Shown: in pieces, positions 1 to 7,240 of the stretch
Position numbering within the stretch: position 1 is the stretch's first letter
Layout: every line of letters begins with the position of its first letter
Assembly (NCBI GenBank): GCA_041674525.1
Contig: JBAYVN010000027.1
Location: 1 to 28,294, forward strand
Length of the DNA: 28,294 nt
Origin: SHYQ01 sp041674525
GTDB taxonomy: Bacteria > Chloroflexota > Dehalococcoidia > UBA2979
Reading direction: 5' to 3'
Program-made: the position numbers and the translations under genes
Notes under the pieces: model-generated
The model's input: the letters and a program-made list of their open reading frames with translations, nothing else
Told to the model about the DNA's origin: nothing
Database searches by the model: none

Positions 1-84
1 CTGCGGCCACCGCGCGATGTCGAGGGTGACGCCCCACACGCGGGCGGGCGCCGCCGCGACGTCGATGATTTCCTCGATGCGCAT
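1..84 (-). CDS. SRPBCC/polyketide-cyclase-fold protein, N-terminal fragment
   Basis: Only the first 28 residues are inside the window; the gene runs off the left edge. The peptide opens MRIEEIIDVAAAPARVWGV and continues to LDIARWPQ. This is the usual first strand and helix of SRPBCC/START-like proteins, where an I-x-AP-x-x-VW-x-x-x-x-D-x-x-x-WP pattern begins the ligand-binding helix-grip fold. The ATG at 84-82 is preceded by a GGAG ribosome site about 9 bases upstream. It is divergent from the HDOD gene, with about 96 bases between the starts. The ligand cannot be deduced from this fragment. Confidence 0.72.
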   Translation of the reverse strand, partial: MRIEEIIDVAAAPARVWGVTLDIARWPQ

Positions 85-133
85 CGTCTTGCTCCGCTCT
101 GGCTGCGGCACGGGAGGACTACCCGGCGCACTA

Positions 134-155
134 CCCTCGCGCAGGCGAGCGAGGG
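134..155. promoter_or_regulatory. 7-bp inverted repeat in a divergent intergenic region
   Basis: CCCTCGC (134-140) and GCGAGGG (149-155) form a perfect 7-bp inverted repeat with an 8-base centre. It sits between the divergent starts at 84 (-) and 181 (+). It could be an operator or a leader hairpin of the HDOD gene. In such GC-rich DNA it could also be chance. Confidence 0.25.
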
Positions 156-180
156 CGTCAAGATCGGGGGCGGTGCGCCG

Positions 181-1074
181 ATGATCCCGGAGGGGACGGC
201 TCTGGCCGCGCCCCGGCAGGTGCTCGCGCGAGGGCGCGGAATCCACGGAGGGGCGCTCGTGGTCGAGGGCGAGTCCAGCCACGTTCGGCGCGCGGTGCTG
301 CCCGCCGGGCCCATGCTGCCCGCGGCCCGCGCCGGCGCGTTGTCGATGATGCAGGACGATGACGTCCGCATGGACGACCTCGCCAGCCTGATCCGCGCCG
401 ACCCGGGGCTCACGCTGGTCCTGCTCCGCGCCGCGAACTCCGCCGCCTCGGCGTCCCGCCGCCGCATCGAGGACACGCGCGATGCGCTGGTGCGCATCGG
501 CCTCCAGGCCACGAAGCGCGTGGTGGCCGCGGCGGTGGTGGGCGCGGCGTTCAAGGACATCGGCGAGTGCGGCATCGACGAGGACGCGTTCTGGGCGCAC
601 TCGCTCGCCGTCGCCGTGATCGCAGAGTCGTCGGTGGAGACGCACCGGCTGCGCCCGGTGGCGTTCTCGGCCGGACTCCTGCACGACGTGGGGCGGCTGG
701 TGCTCGGCGCCTCGATTCCGGGCGTCTACGAGACCCTCTCGGAGCGCGCGCGGAGCGAGCCGATGGTGCTGGGCGCGGAGGCAGCCCTGTTCGGCGAGGA
801 TCACGCGAAGGCCGGCGGGCGCCTGCTCTCGATCTGGGGCGTCTCAGACGAGATCGCGGCGACCGTCAGCCGTCACCACGAGCCCCCGTCCTGCGAGCTG
901 GAGGAGGCATTGCTCCTCGCGCGCCACGTGGTCACCCAGCTGGGGTACGACGATGGGCTGCGCTGCCACTTCGAGGCCCCCCCGCAGGAGGTCGACGTGG
1001 TGGAGGGGACGGCGAAGTCCCTGCGCGAGAAGGTGACGTGGTACCAGTCCGCCCTGCATGGCAGGGCGGACTGA
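181..1074 (+). CDS. HDOD-domain signalling protein
   Basis: A 297-residue soluble protein. Residues about 45-240 match the HDOD fold: a first helical part (IRADPGLTLVLLRAANSA, then ALVRIGLQATKRVV) followed by an HD-like core with WAHS (H140), LLHDVGRLVL (H168, D169), EDHAKAGG (H208) and VSRHHEPP (H232, H233). HDOD proteins are HD-GYP relatives that usually lack full catalytic metal sites and act in signalling, for example chemotaxis, cyclic di-GMP or stress circuits. This copy retains an HD pair, so weak hydrolase activity cannot be excluded. The first 40 residues look non-homologous, so a later start is possible; the ribosome site before 181 is weak. The gene ends inside a perfect hairpin and is convergent with bioY. 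Confidence 0.85.
   Translation: MIPEGTALAAPRQVLARGRGIHGGALVVEGESSHVRRAVLPAGPMLPAARAGALSMMQDDDVRMDDLASLIRADPGLTLVLLRAANSAASASRRRIEDTRDALVRIGLQATKRVVAAAVVGAAFKDIGECGIDEDAFWAHSLAVAVIAESSVETHRLRPVAFSAGLLHDVGRLVLGASIPGVYETLSERARSEPMVLGAEAALFGEDHAKAGGRLLSIWGVSDEIAATVSRHHEPPSCELEEALLLARHVVTQLGYDDGLRCHFEAPPQEVDVVEGTAKSLREKVTWYQSALHGRAD
1046..1072 (+). terminator. 12-bp perfect hairpin overlapping the HDOD stop codon
   Basis: AGTCCGCCCTGC (1046-1057), a 3-base centre, then GCAGGGCGGACT (1061-1072) form a perfect 12-bp stem. Its last base is the first base of the TGA stop. No T-run follows, so it is a strong RNA hairpin at a 3' end rather than a textbook intrinsic terminator. It lies in the convergent junction with bioY and could act on both strands. 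Confidence 0.55.
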
Positions 1075-1126
1075 CGCACACGTTCGTGGCGGGTTGCCGG
1101 GTCGTCGCGCGTGGCGGGCTCGTCGA

Positions 1127-1145
1127 GGCCCGTTGCGCACGGGCC
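1127..1145 (-). terminator. Hairpin just after the bioY stop
   Basis: GGCCCGT (1127-1133) and ACGGGCC (1139-1145) form a perfect 7-bp stem with a 5-base loop. It begins 4 bases past the bioY stop on the minus strand. No T-run follows it. This is a plausible end of the panD-bioY transcript. Confidence 0.4.
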
Positions 1146-1149
1146 GGGG

Positions 1150-1743
1150 CTAGCGCGGAGCGCCCCACTGCTTCAGCCGCCACGCGGCGGGCAGGACGCC
1201 GGCGGCAATCGCGACCTTGATCGCGTCGCCCAGCAGGAACGGCTGGACGCCCAGCGCCCAGACCTTCCCCCAGCCGACGAAGCCCGACAGCACCGAGACG
1301 CCGAAGGCGTAGATCACGAGGCTGCCGATCACCATCGCCGCGACCGTGAGCCACGGCACGCGGTCCCAGCCGCGCTCGGCCAGCCAGCCGACGATCAGCG
1401 CGGCCACCAGGAAGCCGATGAGGTAGCCGCCGGTGGGCCCGCCGAGCACCTTCACCCCGAAGGTGCCTCCCTGGAACACGTGCGCGCCCTCGATGCCGGC
1501 GATCAGGTACGCGCCCACGGTCGCGCCGCCGAGGCGGCTGCCGTACGCCGCCGCCACCAGCAGGACGCCCAGCGTCTGGCCGGTGATCGGCACCGGGAAG
1601 AGCTCGATGCGGACCTGCGCGGAGAGCGCGATCACCGTCACGCCTACGACCACCAGGAGCGCCGTCCACAGCACGCGCGCGGCGGGGCCGGTGTCCGGGA
1701 TCGACACCAGCGTCCGCGGGAGGGTCGGGTTACTCAGCGACAT
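1150..1743 (-). CDS. bioY: Biotin transporter S component BioY
   Basis: A 197-residue integral membrane protein, the substrate-binding (S) component of an ECF-type biotin uptake system. It has about six hydrophobic helices. The BioY signatures are clear: VPITGQTLGVLL near residues 51-62, then AAYGSRLGG, and GGPTGGYLIGF near residues 101-111. Family members bind biotin in the membrane and work alone or with a shared EcfAT energising module. No ATPase or T component is present here, so any module must be encoded elsewhere. The ATG at 1743 has a GGAAGGA site upstream. It lies 35 bases downstream of panD on the same strand and probably shares its transcript, joining biotin uptake to pantothenate/CoA synthesis. 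Confidence 0.93.
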   Translation of the reverse strand: MSLSNPTLPRTLVSIPDTGPAARVLWTALLVVVGVTVIALSAQVRIELFPVPITGQTLGVLLVAAAYGSRLGGATVGAYLIAGIEGAHVFQGGTFGVKVLGGPTGGYLIGFLVAALIVGWLAERGWDRVPWLTVAAMVIGSLVIYAFGVSVLSGFVGWGKVWALGVQPFLLGDAIKVAIAAGVLPAAWRLKQWGAPR

Positions 1744-1778
1744 GGGACAGCGGTCCTTCCAGTTCGTCCGCCGCGCGA

Positions 1779-2273
1779 CTACGCGCTGCGGATCGGGCCG
1801 TGGCCCGTGTGCTCGGAGGTGGTGGGCGCCAGCGGCCGGTTCTCCGCCGTGACGCGAACGATCCGCGGGCGGTGGTCAGCCACGTGCTCCGACCGGATCC
1901 ACTCGTACGCGAGGATAATGACCAGGTCTCCGGGGTGCACCAGGTGGGCCGCCGCGCCGTTGATGCAGACCTCGCCGGACCCGGGGATGCCGCGGATCGC
2001 GTACGTCTCCAGGCGCGCGCCGTTGGTGATGTCCAGGACGTGGACCAGCTCCCACTCGTCGATGCCGGACAGATCCATCAACTCGGGATCGAGGGTGATC
2101 GAGCCCTCGTAGTTGAGGTCGGCGCCGGTGACCAGCGCGCGGTGGATCTTGCCGCGGAGGACAGAGCGCAGCACGGAGCGATCGTCGGGGTGTGGGTCCA
2201 AGCGGGGCTCCTCGTCTCGACCCGGCGTCTCGGCCTGCCGCGGTCCGAGCGGGTGGGTGAGTTCTGGACTCAT
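1779..2273 (-). CDS. panD: Aspartate 1-decarboxylase (pyruvoyl enzyme)
   Basis: It decarboxylates L-aspartate to beta-alanine for pantothenate and coenzyme A synthesis. The proenzyme self-cleaves at Gly-Ser to make the pyruvoyl group. The sequence shows the family core: GKIHRALVTGADLNYEGS with the cleavage Gly-Ser, then ITNGARLETYAI, then INGAAAHLVHPGDLVIIL. The C-terminus carries about 20 extra polar residues. The start is uncertain. The ATG at 2273 gives 164 residues with a 33-residue polar N-terminal extension and weaker third-position GC. A GTG at 2174 gives 131 residues and aligns exactly with the usual family start (VLRSVLRGK against MIRTMLQGK). Neither has a clear ribosome site. It is followed by bioY. 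Confidence 0.93.
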   Translation of the reverse strand: MSPELTHPLGPRQAETPGRDEEPRLDPHPDDRSVLRSVLRGKIHRALVTGADLNYEGSITLDPELMDLSGIDEWELVHVLDITNGARLETYAIRGIPGSGEVCINGAAAHLVHPGDLVIILAYEWIRSEHVADHRPRIVRVTAENRPLAPTTSEHTGHGPIRSA

Positions 2274-2396
2274 GATGCCAGCGCGGGCCGGGCGCGTCCA
2301 CATCACGCCCGTTTGCTCGGTGCTCGGGGCCGGACGCGGGCATCGCGGGTGCACCGGCGGATCACGCGGCGATGGGCGGCGACCACGGTGAGCCGC

Positions 2397-2402
2397 TATT
2401 CT
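2397..2402 (+). promoter_or_regulatory. Candidate -10 element (TATTCT)
   Basis: TATTCT stands out from very GC-rich flanks and lies about 38 bases before the ATG at 2440. No convincing -35 is visible at the expected distance, so this is a tentative promoter for the carboxymuconolactone-decarboxylase-like gene. Confidence 0.3.
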
Positions 2403-2439
2403 TCGCCCCACCACCGGATCCCGCCGCCAGGAGCCCGCC

Positions 2440-2985
2440 ATGCCCCGCCTCGCCCCCCTCGATCCCGCCGAATTCACGCCGGAGCAGCAGCGCATCGCCG
2501 AGGCGATCATGGCCGGCCGAGGCGGCCTGCGCGGGCCGTTCCTGCCGTGGATGCGCAGCCCGGAGCTGTGCGACCGCGCGCAGCGGCTGGGCGAGTTCTG
2601 CCGCTACCACAGCAGCCTGGAGCCGTTCCTCTCCGAGTTCGCGATCCTGGTGACCGCCCGGTACTGGAAGGCCCAGTTCGAGTTCTTCGCGCACGCCACC
2701 GTGGCGCGGCAGGCCGGGGTCGCGGACGTGATCATCGAGGCCGTGCGCACGGGCGCGGAGCCGCCGCTGGAGGACGAGCGTCACCGTGCGATCTACGCCT
2801 TCGTCACGGAGTGCTTCCGCGATCACCGGGTCTCCGACGCCACATACGACCGCGCGCAGGCGGTGCTCACCGAGCGCGGCGTCGTGGATCTGGTCGGCAT
2901 CGTCGGCTACTACAGTCTCGTCAGCCTGACGCTGAACGTGTTCGAGGTCCCGCTGCCGGACGGCGAGCCGGATCCCCTGCCGTGA
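2440..2985 (+). CDS. Carboxymuconolactone decarboxylase (CMD)-like protein
   Basis: A 181-residue all-helical soluble protein. The pattern PFLPWMRSPELCDRAQRLGEF followed by FLSEFAILVTARYWKAQFEFFAHATVARQAGV is characteristic of the CMD/AhpD-like fold, with a conserved Glu-x-x-x-His arrangement in the EFFAH segment. The AhpD redox CxxC pair is absent, so a peroxidase role is unlikely. The stand-alone 180-residue form is common in environmental bacteria and its reaction is generally unknown. The ATG at 2440 has a GGAG site 8 bases upstream. It is divergent from panD and in the same direction as the MFS transporter, but 186 bases separate it from that gene. Confidence 0.82.
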   Translation: MPRLAPLDPAEFTPEQQRIAEAIMAGRGGLRGPFLPWMRSPELCDRAQRLGEFCRYHSSLEPFLSEFAILVTARYWKAQFEFFAHATVARQAGVADVIIEAVRTGAEPPLEDERHRAIYAFVTECFRDHRVSDATYDRAQAVLTERGVVDLVGIVGYYSLVSLTLNVFEVPLPDGEPDPLP

Positions 2986-3021
2986 GACCTGCATCGTGCG
3001 TGCGAGATGACCGCACCGAGA

Positions 3022-3145
3022 TACCTCGGAGGTAGTCGCGAGACAACGCGGACATTACGCGCACGCGGGCGCGTACATGCCCGCGCATCGCGCGCGTAAT
3101 ACACGCATCATCGCGCTGCGCCGCGTGGTGCGCGGAGGTGCACCT
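3022..3145. promoter_or_regulatory. Cluster of palindromes and a -10-like box before the MFS gene
   Basis: The 186-base gap upstream of the MFS gene holds three dyads. TACCTC-G-GAGGTA is at 3022-3034. ATTACGCGC (3054-3062) pairs with GCGCGTAAT (3092-3100), with an inner GCGGGC/GCCCGC pair (3065-3070 and 3079-3084). A perfect AGGTGCACCT palindrome is at 3136-3145. The right arm of the long dyad runs into TAATAC (3097-3102), a good -10 hexamer about 70 bases before the start. The layout suggests a repressor-controlled promoter. No regulator gene is nearby. Confidence 0.4.
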
Positions 3146-3171
3146 AGGAGTTGCGCGGGTAGCATGCACCC

Positions 3172-4482
3172 ATGGTGCGTCGCATGTTTCCCGGGGTGTA
3201 CGAGGGCTGGGTGGTCGTCGGCTCGTCCGCGCTGGTCGTGCTGCTGATCGGCGCGTCGTTCTACTACGGCTTCGGCGTCTTCTTCAACGACATCATCAAG
3301 GAGTTCGGCTGGAGCGTGGCGGCCACGGCGCTGGCGTTCTCTCTGCGATCCGAGATCGGTGGACTCGCAGCGCCCCTGGTAGGCATGGGCATCGACCGCT
3401 TCGGGGCGCGGCGCATCGTCGTCACCGGGGTGCTGATCGCCTCGGCGGGCGTCCTGGGGCTTTCGTACATCCAGAACATGTGGCAGTTCTACCTGGCAAT
3501 GGTCGTAATCGCGATCGGCTCCTCCGGCGCCGGGGGGCAGGCGGGGCTGGCCGCCATCGCCACGTGGTTCGAGCGGCGCCGCGCGCTCGCGATGTCGTTG
3601 AGCACCCTGGGTGGAGGCGTTGCGGGGCTGCTCGTCGTCGGGATCGCGTGGCTCGTCGAGGAGTTCGGCTGGCGGATCGCGCTGCGTTGCCTCGTGGTGG
3701 GCATGATCGTCATCGGCGTTGCGTTCGGCATGCAGATCCGCACGCGGCCCCGCAATCACCCGCAGCCGATGGATGGCAGGCACTACCTCGACGAAGATGG
3801 CGCGGTGCTCCCGCGCGCGCGGATGTGGGGCATCCCGGCGAAGCGCGCGATGATGACGCGCGCGTTCCTCTTCTCCGGCCTCGCGATGATCGCGCTGGCG
3901 TTCTCCACCACCGCCGTGCTGGTGCACCAGGTGCCGTACCTGGAGACGCAGATCGGCGTGTCGAAGGCGGTCGCCGGATCCTCGGTCGCGCTCTACACGC
4001 TCTTCTCGATCATCGGGCGGCTCGGGCTGGGGATGCTCGGCGACCGCATCTCCAAGCGCGTGCTCCTCGCGTTCTGCGCCGGACTGATCGGCGCGGGCAC
4101 GCTGGTGCTCGCGACCGCCTCGACGTTCCCGCAGGTGGTCTTCGCCATCCTGCTGATCGCCCCCGGCTTCGGCGGCACGATCCCGGTGCGACCGGCGATG
4201 ATGGCCGACTACTTCGGCACCAGGTACTTCGGCACCGTGAACGGGATCGCGGCGCTGATGAATACCACGGGCGGCGCGCTGGGCCCGTGGGCGGTGGGCC
4301 GCATCGTGGACGTGACCGGGCAATACGAGATGGGCTGGTACCTTGCCGCGGGCGTCGGCCTGCTCGCCGCGCCGCTGGTGATGATGGCCGCACCGCCACA
4401 CGAGCTCGCCGCGCGCTATCGCGCCGCGCAGGCCGATGAGCCCGAGGGGGCTCCGGTCGCTCAACCCCTGTTGATCGACTAG
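3172..4482 (+). CDS. MFS transporter (OFA/monocarboxylate-like)
   Basis: A 436-residue, probably 12-helix major facilitator of the inner membrane. It begins with the GVYEGWVVVG segment typical of the oxalate/formate-antiporter-like and monocarboxylate-porter-like MFS branch. A motif-A-like loop GMGIDRFGARR follows helix 2, and a second-half loop GMLGDRISKR occupies the equivalent place. A soluble loop (about residues 186-225) separates the two halves. Substrates of relatives are small organic anions; the substrate here cannot be read. The ATG at 3172 is used, but ribosome-site spacing is poor (AGGAG about 21 bases upstream). The in-frame ATG at 3184, 12 bases further on, is an alternative. 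It is convergent with the LLM oxidoreductase, with 43 bases between the stops. Confidence 0.88.
   Translation: MVRRMFPGVYEGWVVVGSSALVVLLIGASFYYGFGVFFNDIIKEFGWSVAATALAFSLRSEIGGLAAPLVGMGIDRFGARRIVVTGVLIASAGVLGLSYIQNMWQFYLAMVVIAIGSSGAGGQAGLAAIATWFERRRALAMSLSTLGGGVAGLLVVGIAWLVEEFGWRIALRCLVVGMIVIGVAFGMQIRTRPRNHPQPMDGRHYLDEDGAVLPRARMWGIPAKRAMMTRAFLFSGLAMIALAFSTTAVLVHQVPYLETQIGVSKAVAGSSVALYTLFSIIGRLGLGMLGDRISKRVLLAFCAGLIGAGTLVLATASTFPQVVFAILLIAPGFGGTIPVRPAMMADYFGTRYFGTVNGIAALMNTTGGALGPWAVGRIVDVTGQYEMGWYLAAGVGLLAAPLVMMAAPPHELAARYRAAQADEPEGAPVAQPLLID
4456..4479 (+). terminator. Imperfect hairpin at the MFS stop
   Basis: GTCGCTCAA (4456-4464) and TTGATCGAC (4471-4479) pair at 8 of 9 positions around a 6-base loop, ending just before the TAG stop. 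No T-run follows. This is a weak candidate for a convergent-junction terminator. Confidence 0.25.
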
Positions 4483-4525
4483 CCGCTGATCGACCAGGCC
4501 GGACCGCGCGCCGATCCCGCCGCGG

Positions 4526-5479
4526 CTAGCGGGCGCTGGCCCGGCGCTGCGCCGCCCCCACGGCCGCGAACACCCGGTCGATGCTGCCTTCGCGGTCGTC
4601 CGCTAGCAACGGGTGGGCGAGCACCTCGCCGCATCCGGCGTCCAGGTACGTCAGCAGGCGCGCCGCCACCTCGTCCTCGGTGCCGGAGACCACCAGGTCG
4701 TCCAGCAGCGCGTCGGAATAGCCCTCGTGCGCCTGGGGGAACCCGGCCTCCCGGAACATCGCGAGGTAGAACGGGATGGACTGGTAGCCGGCGAGCTGGC
4801 GCCGGGCGATCGCGCGCACGCCTTCGCGGTCACTGCTGACCGCGACCGGGACGTGGGCGATCAGGGGCGGGGCGGTGCGGTCGCCGCGCTCCGCGCCGCG
4901 CGCGATCGCCGGAAGTGCCTCCGCGACCAGGTACGCCTTCGGGCACATCCATGAGATCGCGCCGTCCGTCAGCTCCCCGCACAGCTCGAAGGAGCGCGGG
5001 CGCAGCGCGGAGGCCAGCACCTCGAAGCCCCCGGGGCCGCGCCACTGCGCGCGCGCGGTGACGTGACGCCCCTCGAACTCCACCGCGCCCGTGTCCGCCA
5101 GAGCGCGGATGACGGTGAGGTACTCCCGCAGCTCCGCCAGCGGCGTCTCCCACCGCACACCGAAGTTCCGCACCATGGTCGGCTCGTGCGACGGTCCGAT
5201 GCCGAGGCGCACGCGTCCGGGGCCCAGCTGCTCCAACGTCAGGGCCTGCTGGGCGATGATCACGGGGTGCCTCGGCCATGTCGGCACGATCGCGGTGCCC
5301 AGGCGGATGGTGCTGGTCGCGGTGATCGCGGCGGCGTATGCGGTCAGGGGGTCGCCCCCGGCCGATCCGCCGATGGTCGTCCACGCCACCGGCACGCCCG
5401 CTGCCTCCGCCCGCTTCACCTGCGCGACGAAGTCCACGGCGTCCAGCGCCTGGATCGCGGCGCCGATCGTTCCGGTCAT
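4526..5479 (-). CDS. LLM-class (F420-type) flavin/deazaflavin oxidoreductase
   Basis: A 317-residue TIM-barrel protein of the bacterial luciferase-like family. Supporting segments are GTAIVPTWPRHPVIIAQQ, the LGPGRVRLGIGPSHEP strand-loop, the WETPLAELREYL helix and the FEVLASALRP strand. Many relatives, including the branch with this length and style, use coenzyme F420 rather than FMN; cofactor choice is inference. The ATG at 5479 is preferred because AGGAG lies 7 bases upstream, although an in-frame ATG occurs 28 codons earlier. A promoter with a TTGACC -35, a TAATGT -10 and a palindromic operator lies about 100 bases upstream. It is convergent with the MFS gene. Confidence 0.88.
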   Translation of the reverse strand: MTGTIGAAIQALDAVDFVAQVKRAEAAGVPVAWTTIGGSAGGDPLTAYAAAITATSTIRLGTAIVPTWPRHPVIIAQQALTLEQLGPGRVRLGIGPSHEPTMVRNFGVRWETPLAELREYLTVIRALADTGAVEFEGRHVTARAQWRGPGGFEVLASALRPRSFELCGELTDGAISWMCPKAYLVAEALPAIARGAERGDRTAPPLIAHVPVAVSSDREGVRAIARRQLAGYQSIPFYLAMFREAGFPQAHEGYSDALLDDLVVSGTEDEVAARLLTYLDAGCGEVLAHPLLADDREGSIDRVFAAVGAAQRRASAR

Positions 5480-5570
5480 GGCGTACTCCTGTCGAACTCC
5501 GCGAAACCGTGCGCCCGGATCGAGGATCCCGCCCGGTACGTGTCGAGCGCCGGACCGGTGCATCGCGAGA

Positions 5571-5618
5571 GTGCGTGCGCCGCACGCACATTACGTCGCG
5601 CGCGCGTCCTGCGGTCAA
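5571..5618 (-). promoter_or_regulatory. Promoter and 19-bp operator-like palindrome of the LLM gene
   Basis: On the minus strand a -35 TTGACC (5618-5613), a 19-base spacer and a -10 TAATGT (5593-5588) are followed by GTGCGTGCG-G-CGCACGCAC (5589-5571), a perfect 9-bp inverted repeat with a one-base centre. The repeat covers the predicted start of transcription near 5581. A dimeric repressor (for example a TetR or MarR type) bound there would block initiation. No regulator gene is in the window. Confidence 0.55.
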
Positions 5619-5633
5619 GGTGGAACGAGGCAG

Positions 5634-5882
5634 CTAGGCTCGCGTTGCCCGGCCCTCGAGTGCCGCCTTCACCAGCCCGCGCACGGAAACCGCTGCCCAC
5701 GACGTCTCCAGCAGCACGAAGCCCCACTGCGCCCCCTCGAGCGCGAGCCACGCGAGGAGCACCGATCCCGCGAGGTTCGGCAGCAGGTAGGTCACGGAGC
5801 CGGTCGACAGCGTCCGGAACTGCGCCCAGGCGAAGGGCACGAGGATCATCGTCGCACCCAGGAGTTGCAGCACGTCCGCCAT
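5634..5882 (-). CDS. CBU_0592-like small membrane protein
   Basis: An 82-residue protein with about three transmembrane segments. The TYLLPNLAGSVLLAWLAL stretch and the following LLETSWAAVSVRGLVKA match the small CBU_0592-like family, whose function is unknown. The ATG at 5882 has a strong GGAG-rich site upstream. The stop is only 16 bases from the -35 of the LLM promoter on the same strand, so read-through is possible but the LLM gene appears to have its own promoter. It is divergent from the dienelactone hydrolase gene, with 218 bases between starts. Confidence 0.75.
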   Translation of the reverse strand: MADVLQLLGATMILVPFAWAQFRTLSTGSVTYLLPNLAGSVLLAWLALEGAQWGFVLLETSWAAVSVRGLVKAALEGRATRA

Positions 5883-6038
5883 CAGCGTCTCCCACTCCTG
5901 CAGGACCGGCAGGAGGTCTCCCCCTGACCAGTCACCCCGAATCTACGCGGCGTCGGCTGCGACGCCAGGGCGCACCCGGAGGCGTGCACACGGCGATGCC
6001 CGTCCTCCGCCGGGGCCTGGGCGGCGCTCACCGGTGTC

Positions 6039-6066
6039 TTGCGTCGCTTGCCGCAGGATGTACTCT
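6039..6066 (+). promoter_or_regulatory. Candidate sigma-70 promoter for the dienelactone hydrolase gene
   Basis: TTGCGT (6039-6044), a 16-base spacer and TACTCT (6061-6066) make a weak -35/-10 pair. It would start transcription about 28 bases before the ATG at 6101. The hexamers are imperfect, so this is tentative. Confidence 0.35.
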
Positions 6067-6100
6067 GCTCAGGCTCGAAACCGCACCACGTGGGAAGGTC

Positions 6101-6868
6101 ATGCCCGTGAATCAGTACACGACAGACACCATGGAGAGTCTCCGCGCGGAGACGGTCCTCATCAAGGGCGACGCTGGCGACCAGATCCGGGCGTTCGTCG
6201 CCCGCCCGTCGGGGGACGGGCCGTACCCCGGGATGCTCCTCATCCACCACGCCCCCGGCTGGGACGACTGGTACAAGGAGGCGACGCTTCGCTTCGCCCG
6301 CCGCGGCTACGTCGCGATCTCGCCGAACCTGTACGAGCGCAACGGGCACGGCACGCCCGAGGACGTGGCCGCCGCTGTCCGCTCCGCTGGCGGCGTCGCC
6401 GACACGCAGGTGGTGGGTGACTGCCAGGGCGCGATCGACTACCTGCGGGCGCAGCCCTCGCTCAACGGCAAGGTGGGCGTGATCGGCACCTGCTCCGGCG
6501 GGCGCCACACCATGCTCGTGGCCTCGCTCGCCACCGGGATCACCGCCGCCGCCAACCTCTGGGGCGGTGGCGTGGTGATGAAGCCTGAGGAGTTGACGGA
6601 GAAGCGCCCCGTCGCTCCGATCGACTACACGGACCGCCTGAACGTCCCGCTCCTCGGCCTCTTCGGCAACGACGACTCCTCGCCGTCGCCGGATCAGGTG
6701 AACACCCACGAGGAGGCGCTGAAGAAGGCCGGCAAGAACTACGAGTTCCACCGTTACGACGGCGCGGGACACGGGTTCTTCTACTACGACCGGCCGATGT
6801 ACCGGCAGGAGCAGGCGGTGGATGGCTGGAAGAAGGTCTGGGACTTCTTCGGTCGTCAACTGTCGTAG
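6101..6868 (+). CDS. Dienelactone hydrolase family protein
   Basis: A 255-residue alpha/beta hydrolase. The family catalytic Cys-Asp-His set is visible: nucleophile elbow GTCSGG (C131), acid in FGNDDSS (D191 or D192) and GAGHGF (H224). The PGMLLIHHAPGWDDW segment forms the oxyanion-loop region. Classical members open dienelactones in chloroaromatic breakdown, but most homologues act on other esters or lactones; the substrate here is unknown. No signal peptide is seen. The ATG at 6101 is chosen because GGAAGG lies 5 bases upstream; upstream in-frame sequence does not look coding. The DUF6295 gene follows after 43 bases, probably in the same transcript. Confidence 0.9.
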   Translation: MPVNQYTTDTMESLRAETVLIKGDAGDQIRAFVARPSGDGPYPGMLLIHHAPGWDDWYKEATLRFARRGYVAISPNLYERNGHGTPEDVAAAVRSAGGVADTQVVGDCQGAIDYLRAQPSLNGKVGVIGTCSGGRHTMLVASLATGITAAANLWGGGVVMKPEELTEKRPVAPIDYTDRLNVPLLGLFGNDDSSPSPDQVNTHEEALKKAGKNYEFHRYDGAGHGFFYYDRPMYRQEQAVDGWKKVWDFFGRQLS

Positions 6869-6911
6869 CGTCCCGTCCCGGGGACTCGAGTCTGCGAAAG
6901 GCACCCTCCGA

Positions 6912-7178
6912 ATGTGCACGAACATCATTGAGAACGCCGCGGTCGCCGGGAGCGGCAAGGGCGCGGACGGCTGGTTCACCCTCAGCGGCGCCAACGTCTC
7001 GTATGACCACCCGTACCACGCGCCGCTGGAGTACGCGCTCAACATCGACTTCGTGAACGAGGCGGCAGGCCCCGCCGCACGGGTCGCCGTGGAGCTCACG
7101 GCCGAGTCCGCGCGGCGGCTGGTGGACGCCATCCTGGTCGCCCTCGATCGCGGCGCGCTGGCCGAGGCGGGCGCGTAG
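6912..7178 (+). CDS. DUF6295 family protein
   Basis: An 88-residue soluble protein beginning MCTNIIENAAVAGSGKGADG, followed by WFTL, SYDHPYHAPLEYALNIDF and VAVELTAESARRLVDAI. This arrangement is what I recognise as DUF6295, a small family of unknown function found in high-GC bacteria. The conserved His-Pro and His-Ala pairs and Cys2 could be ligands, but no activity is known. The ATG at 6912 is used with a GAAAGG site about 10 bases upstream. It directly follows the dienelactone hydrolase gene, so a shared pathway is possible. It is followed by a strong hairpin at 7282-7309. Confidence 0.78.
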   Translation: MCTNIIENAAVAGSGKGADGWFTLSGANVSYDHPYHAPLEYALNIDFVNEAAGPAARVAVELTAESARRLVDAILVALDRGALAEAGA

Positions 7179-7240
7179 CGACAGCGGTACGCGCTGGCAC
7201 GGCGCTTCGGCACCGAGCTGGCATGGCGTCCGCGCGGGCC

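Noticed and set aside
2440..2985. AhpD-type alkylhydroperoxidase
   Set aside because: The redox CxxC pair needed for AhpD activity is missing; only the CMD-like fold is supported.
5634..5882. A small multidrug (SMR) transporter
   Set aside because: It has only about three helices and lacks the conserved membrane Glu and SMR motifs; the CBU_0592-like pattern fits better.
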